NCBI GenBank assembly: GCA_963738185.1
Contig: CAVTVA010000001.1
Location: 496,001-560,000, forward strand
Length of the DNA stretch: 64,000 nucleotides
DNA from: AP-15 sp963738185
Lineage (GTDB): Bacteria > Pseudomonadota > Alphaproteobacteria > ATCC43930 > CGMCC-115725
Direction: 5' to 3'
Part shown: in pieces, positions 62,618-64,000 of the stretch
Position numbering within the stretch: position 1 is the stretch's first letter
How the letters are laid out: the number at the start of each line of letters is the position of its first letter
Notes under the pieces: model-generated
Told to the model about the DNA's origin: nothing
Database searches by the model: none
Seen by the model: the letters and a program-made list of their open reading frames with translations, nothing else
Translations under genes and position numbers: made by a program

Positions 62618-64000
62618 TTATTTCTTCTGGGCGACCGCGCTCCTCGGGTTGAGGCTCTGGATGTGGCCGCTCTCGGTGCCGGCGGTCGGGTCGATCACGG
62701 CATTGATCAGCGCCGGCCTGCCCGAGGCGAGCGCCTCGCTCACCGCCTTGGTCAGGCCGGGTGTGTCGGTCACGTGCCAGCCGGCCCCGCCGAATGCCTC
62801 GATGATCTTCTCGTAGCGCGCGCCGCGCAACAGACCGGTCGGCGAGTAGGCGGTCCCGGGCATGTCGCCGCGGTAGACGCCGTTGTTGTTGAAGACAACC
62901 GTGGTCACCGGCAGCTGGTACCGGCAGATCGTCTCGATCTCCATCGCGCTGAAGCCAAAGGCGCTGTCGCCCTCGATCGCCACAACGGGCTTGCCGGTCA
63001 CCGCGGCAGCGCCGATAGCATAGCCCATGCCGATGCCCATGACGCCCCAGGTGCCGCTGTCGAGGCGGTGGCGGGGCAAGCTCATGTCGATGATGTTGCG
63101 GCCAAAATCGAGCGTGTTGGCGCCTTCGTTGACGATGAAGACGTCCGGCCGGGCGGCGAGCGCGTTGCGCACCGCGCGCAGGGCGCTGGAAAAGTTCATC
63201 GGGCTCGGATCGGCGTTGAGGCGGGCCGCCATGCGCTCGACGTTCTGCTGCTTGCGCTTCCCCATCTCGTCCATCCACGCCGCCTGGCGCTTGATCTGCC
63301 CTGGCTTCAGCGCGGCGTTGAACGCCGCGAACACCGATTTGATGTCGCCGACGACCGGGGCGGCGATCGCCCGGTTGCTGTCGATCTCGGTCGGCGAGAT
63401 GTCCACCTGCACGAGTCCGGGTAGCCGGCGACCACAGCGGCGGCCGCCCGTGCGACAACAGCCAATTGAGGCGCGCGCCCACCACCATCACGACATCGGC
63501 CTGGCCAATCGCAAACGAGCGCGCGGCGGCGGCCGATTGGGGATGGTCGTCGGGCAACAGGCCCTTGGCCATCGACATCGGCAGGAACGGGATGCCGGTC
63601 GTTTCGATAAACGAGCGGATTTCCTCGTCCGCCCGCGCATAGGCTGCACCCTTGCCGAGGATTACCAGCGGGCGCTGGGCATTCGCCAGCAATTCAAGGG
63701 CGCGCATGACCGATGCTGGGGCCGGCGGCTGTGCCGGCGCCGGATCGACGACTTTGATCAACGATTTCTTGCCGGTCTCCGCGTCGAGCGCCGAGCCGAG
63801 CACCTCGGCCGTCAAATCGAGATAGACGCCGCCCGGGCGCCCCGACACGGCGGCGCGGATTGCCCGTGCCACGCCGATGCCGATGTCCTGCGGGCGGTTG
63901 ACGCGGTAGGCCGCCTTGGCATAGCGCCTGGCGGCGCTGAGCTGGTCCATCTCCTCGTAGTCGCCCTGCTCGAGATCGACGATCGCCCGGTCGCTCGACC
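62618..64000 (-). CDS. oxc: Oxalyl-CoA decarboxylase, partial and frameshifted
   Basis: ThDP-dependent decarboxylase converting oxalyl-CoA to formyl-CoA. The 5' end lies beyond the window, but the first visible residues (SSDRAIVDLEQGDYEEMDQL) already match Oxc. Typical segments are GRPGGVYLDL, FLPMSMAKGLLPDDHPQSAA, EGANTLDFGRNIIDM and the ThDP motif VVAIEGDSAFGFSAMEIETI, with the C-terminal GTESGHIQSLNPRS. The frame breaks near 63415: WSPATR should continue LVQVDISPTEIDSN, but an extra base throws it out. No frc (formyl-CoA transferase) is in view. Confidence 0.9.

Noticed and set aside
61362..63950. A single open frame joining oxalyl-CoA decarboxylase to ChrA, suggesting a fusion
   Set aside because: The join is an out-of-frame reading of the oxc C-terminal half caused by the extra base near 63415. 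The true oxc frame has its own stop at 62618 and ChrA its own start at 62594.

Overview
The window is a GC-rich chromosomal segment of an alphaproteobacterium. The clearest evidence is a circularly permuted two-piece tmRNA gene (about 7602-7903, minus strand) with the tag AANDNFATEALAA. An SspB ClpXP adaptor lies directly downstream of it, and the TrcR (DUF1013)/DUF1192 pair, typical of this class, sits at 41 kb. ThyX is the only thymidylate synthase in the window, glnB has a sigma-54-type promoter, and many genes are GC-rich and coupled by 4-base overlaps. A Rhodospirillales-like lineage is plausible, but I cannot name a genus from sequence alone.

Layout. 0-7.6 kb: a partial MFS transporter, small conserved proteins, then a minus-strand run of sspB, class I fumarase, ECF sigma factor, anti-sigma factor, Spy-like periplasmic protein and secreted metallophosphoesterase, with ssrA upstream of sspB. 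8-12.5 kb: a coupled pqiABC lipid-transport operon followed by thyX. 12.5-17.7 kb: glnB, a class I/II aminotransferase and two tandem MoeA-type genes, the second fused to a PBP-like domain and interrupted by one extra base. 17.7-28.8 kb: aldo/keto reductase, beta-propeller protein, alkB, adenylate cyclase, glycosyltransferase, OmpR-type regulator, glnS, sulfatase, a candidate small RNA with C-rich loops, and a DHA2 transporter. 28.8-41 kb: dodecin, arsC, uronate dehydrogenase-like enzyme, a DUF2442/DUF4160 pair, a two-subunit CoA transferase, MoxR ATPase, MFS transporter, VOC protein, enoyl-CoA hydratase, a broken VapC, a formate/nitrite-type channel, an ABC membrane domain without an ATPase, and a GT39 glycosyltransferase.

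41-47 kb holds trcR, DUF1192, tandem DUF29 genes, an alpha/beta hydrolase, and a csoR-copA copper operon whose ATPase gene has one extra base. From 47 to 59 kb the window becomes an accessory region. It contains two amidohydrolases, a second beta-propeller protein, a PEBP protein, two decayed copies of a BrnT/HTH toxin-antitoxin module, a stray copy of the copA 3' end, a dead IS256-family transposase, an intact IS66 element (55159-57740) with an exact 8-bp target duplication, a CinA-like/nucleotidyltransferase fusion, a tiny cysteine-rich ORF, and an AT-rich orphan gene with a TIR/deoxyribosyltransferase-like N-terminus. 59-64 kb: a YVTN propeller, a creatininase-family protein, a ChrA chromate transporter and a partial oxalyl-CoA decarboxylase with one extra base.

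Three otherwise well-preserved large genes (moeA-PBP, copA, oxc) each carry a single extra base. They may be real lesions or sequencing errors, and raw reads would decide. The best candidates for undescribed biology are the AT-rich TIR-like gene at 58 kb, the small RNA at 27.1 kb and the NAD-salvage-like fusion at 53 kb.
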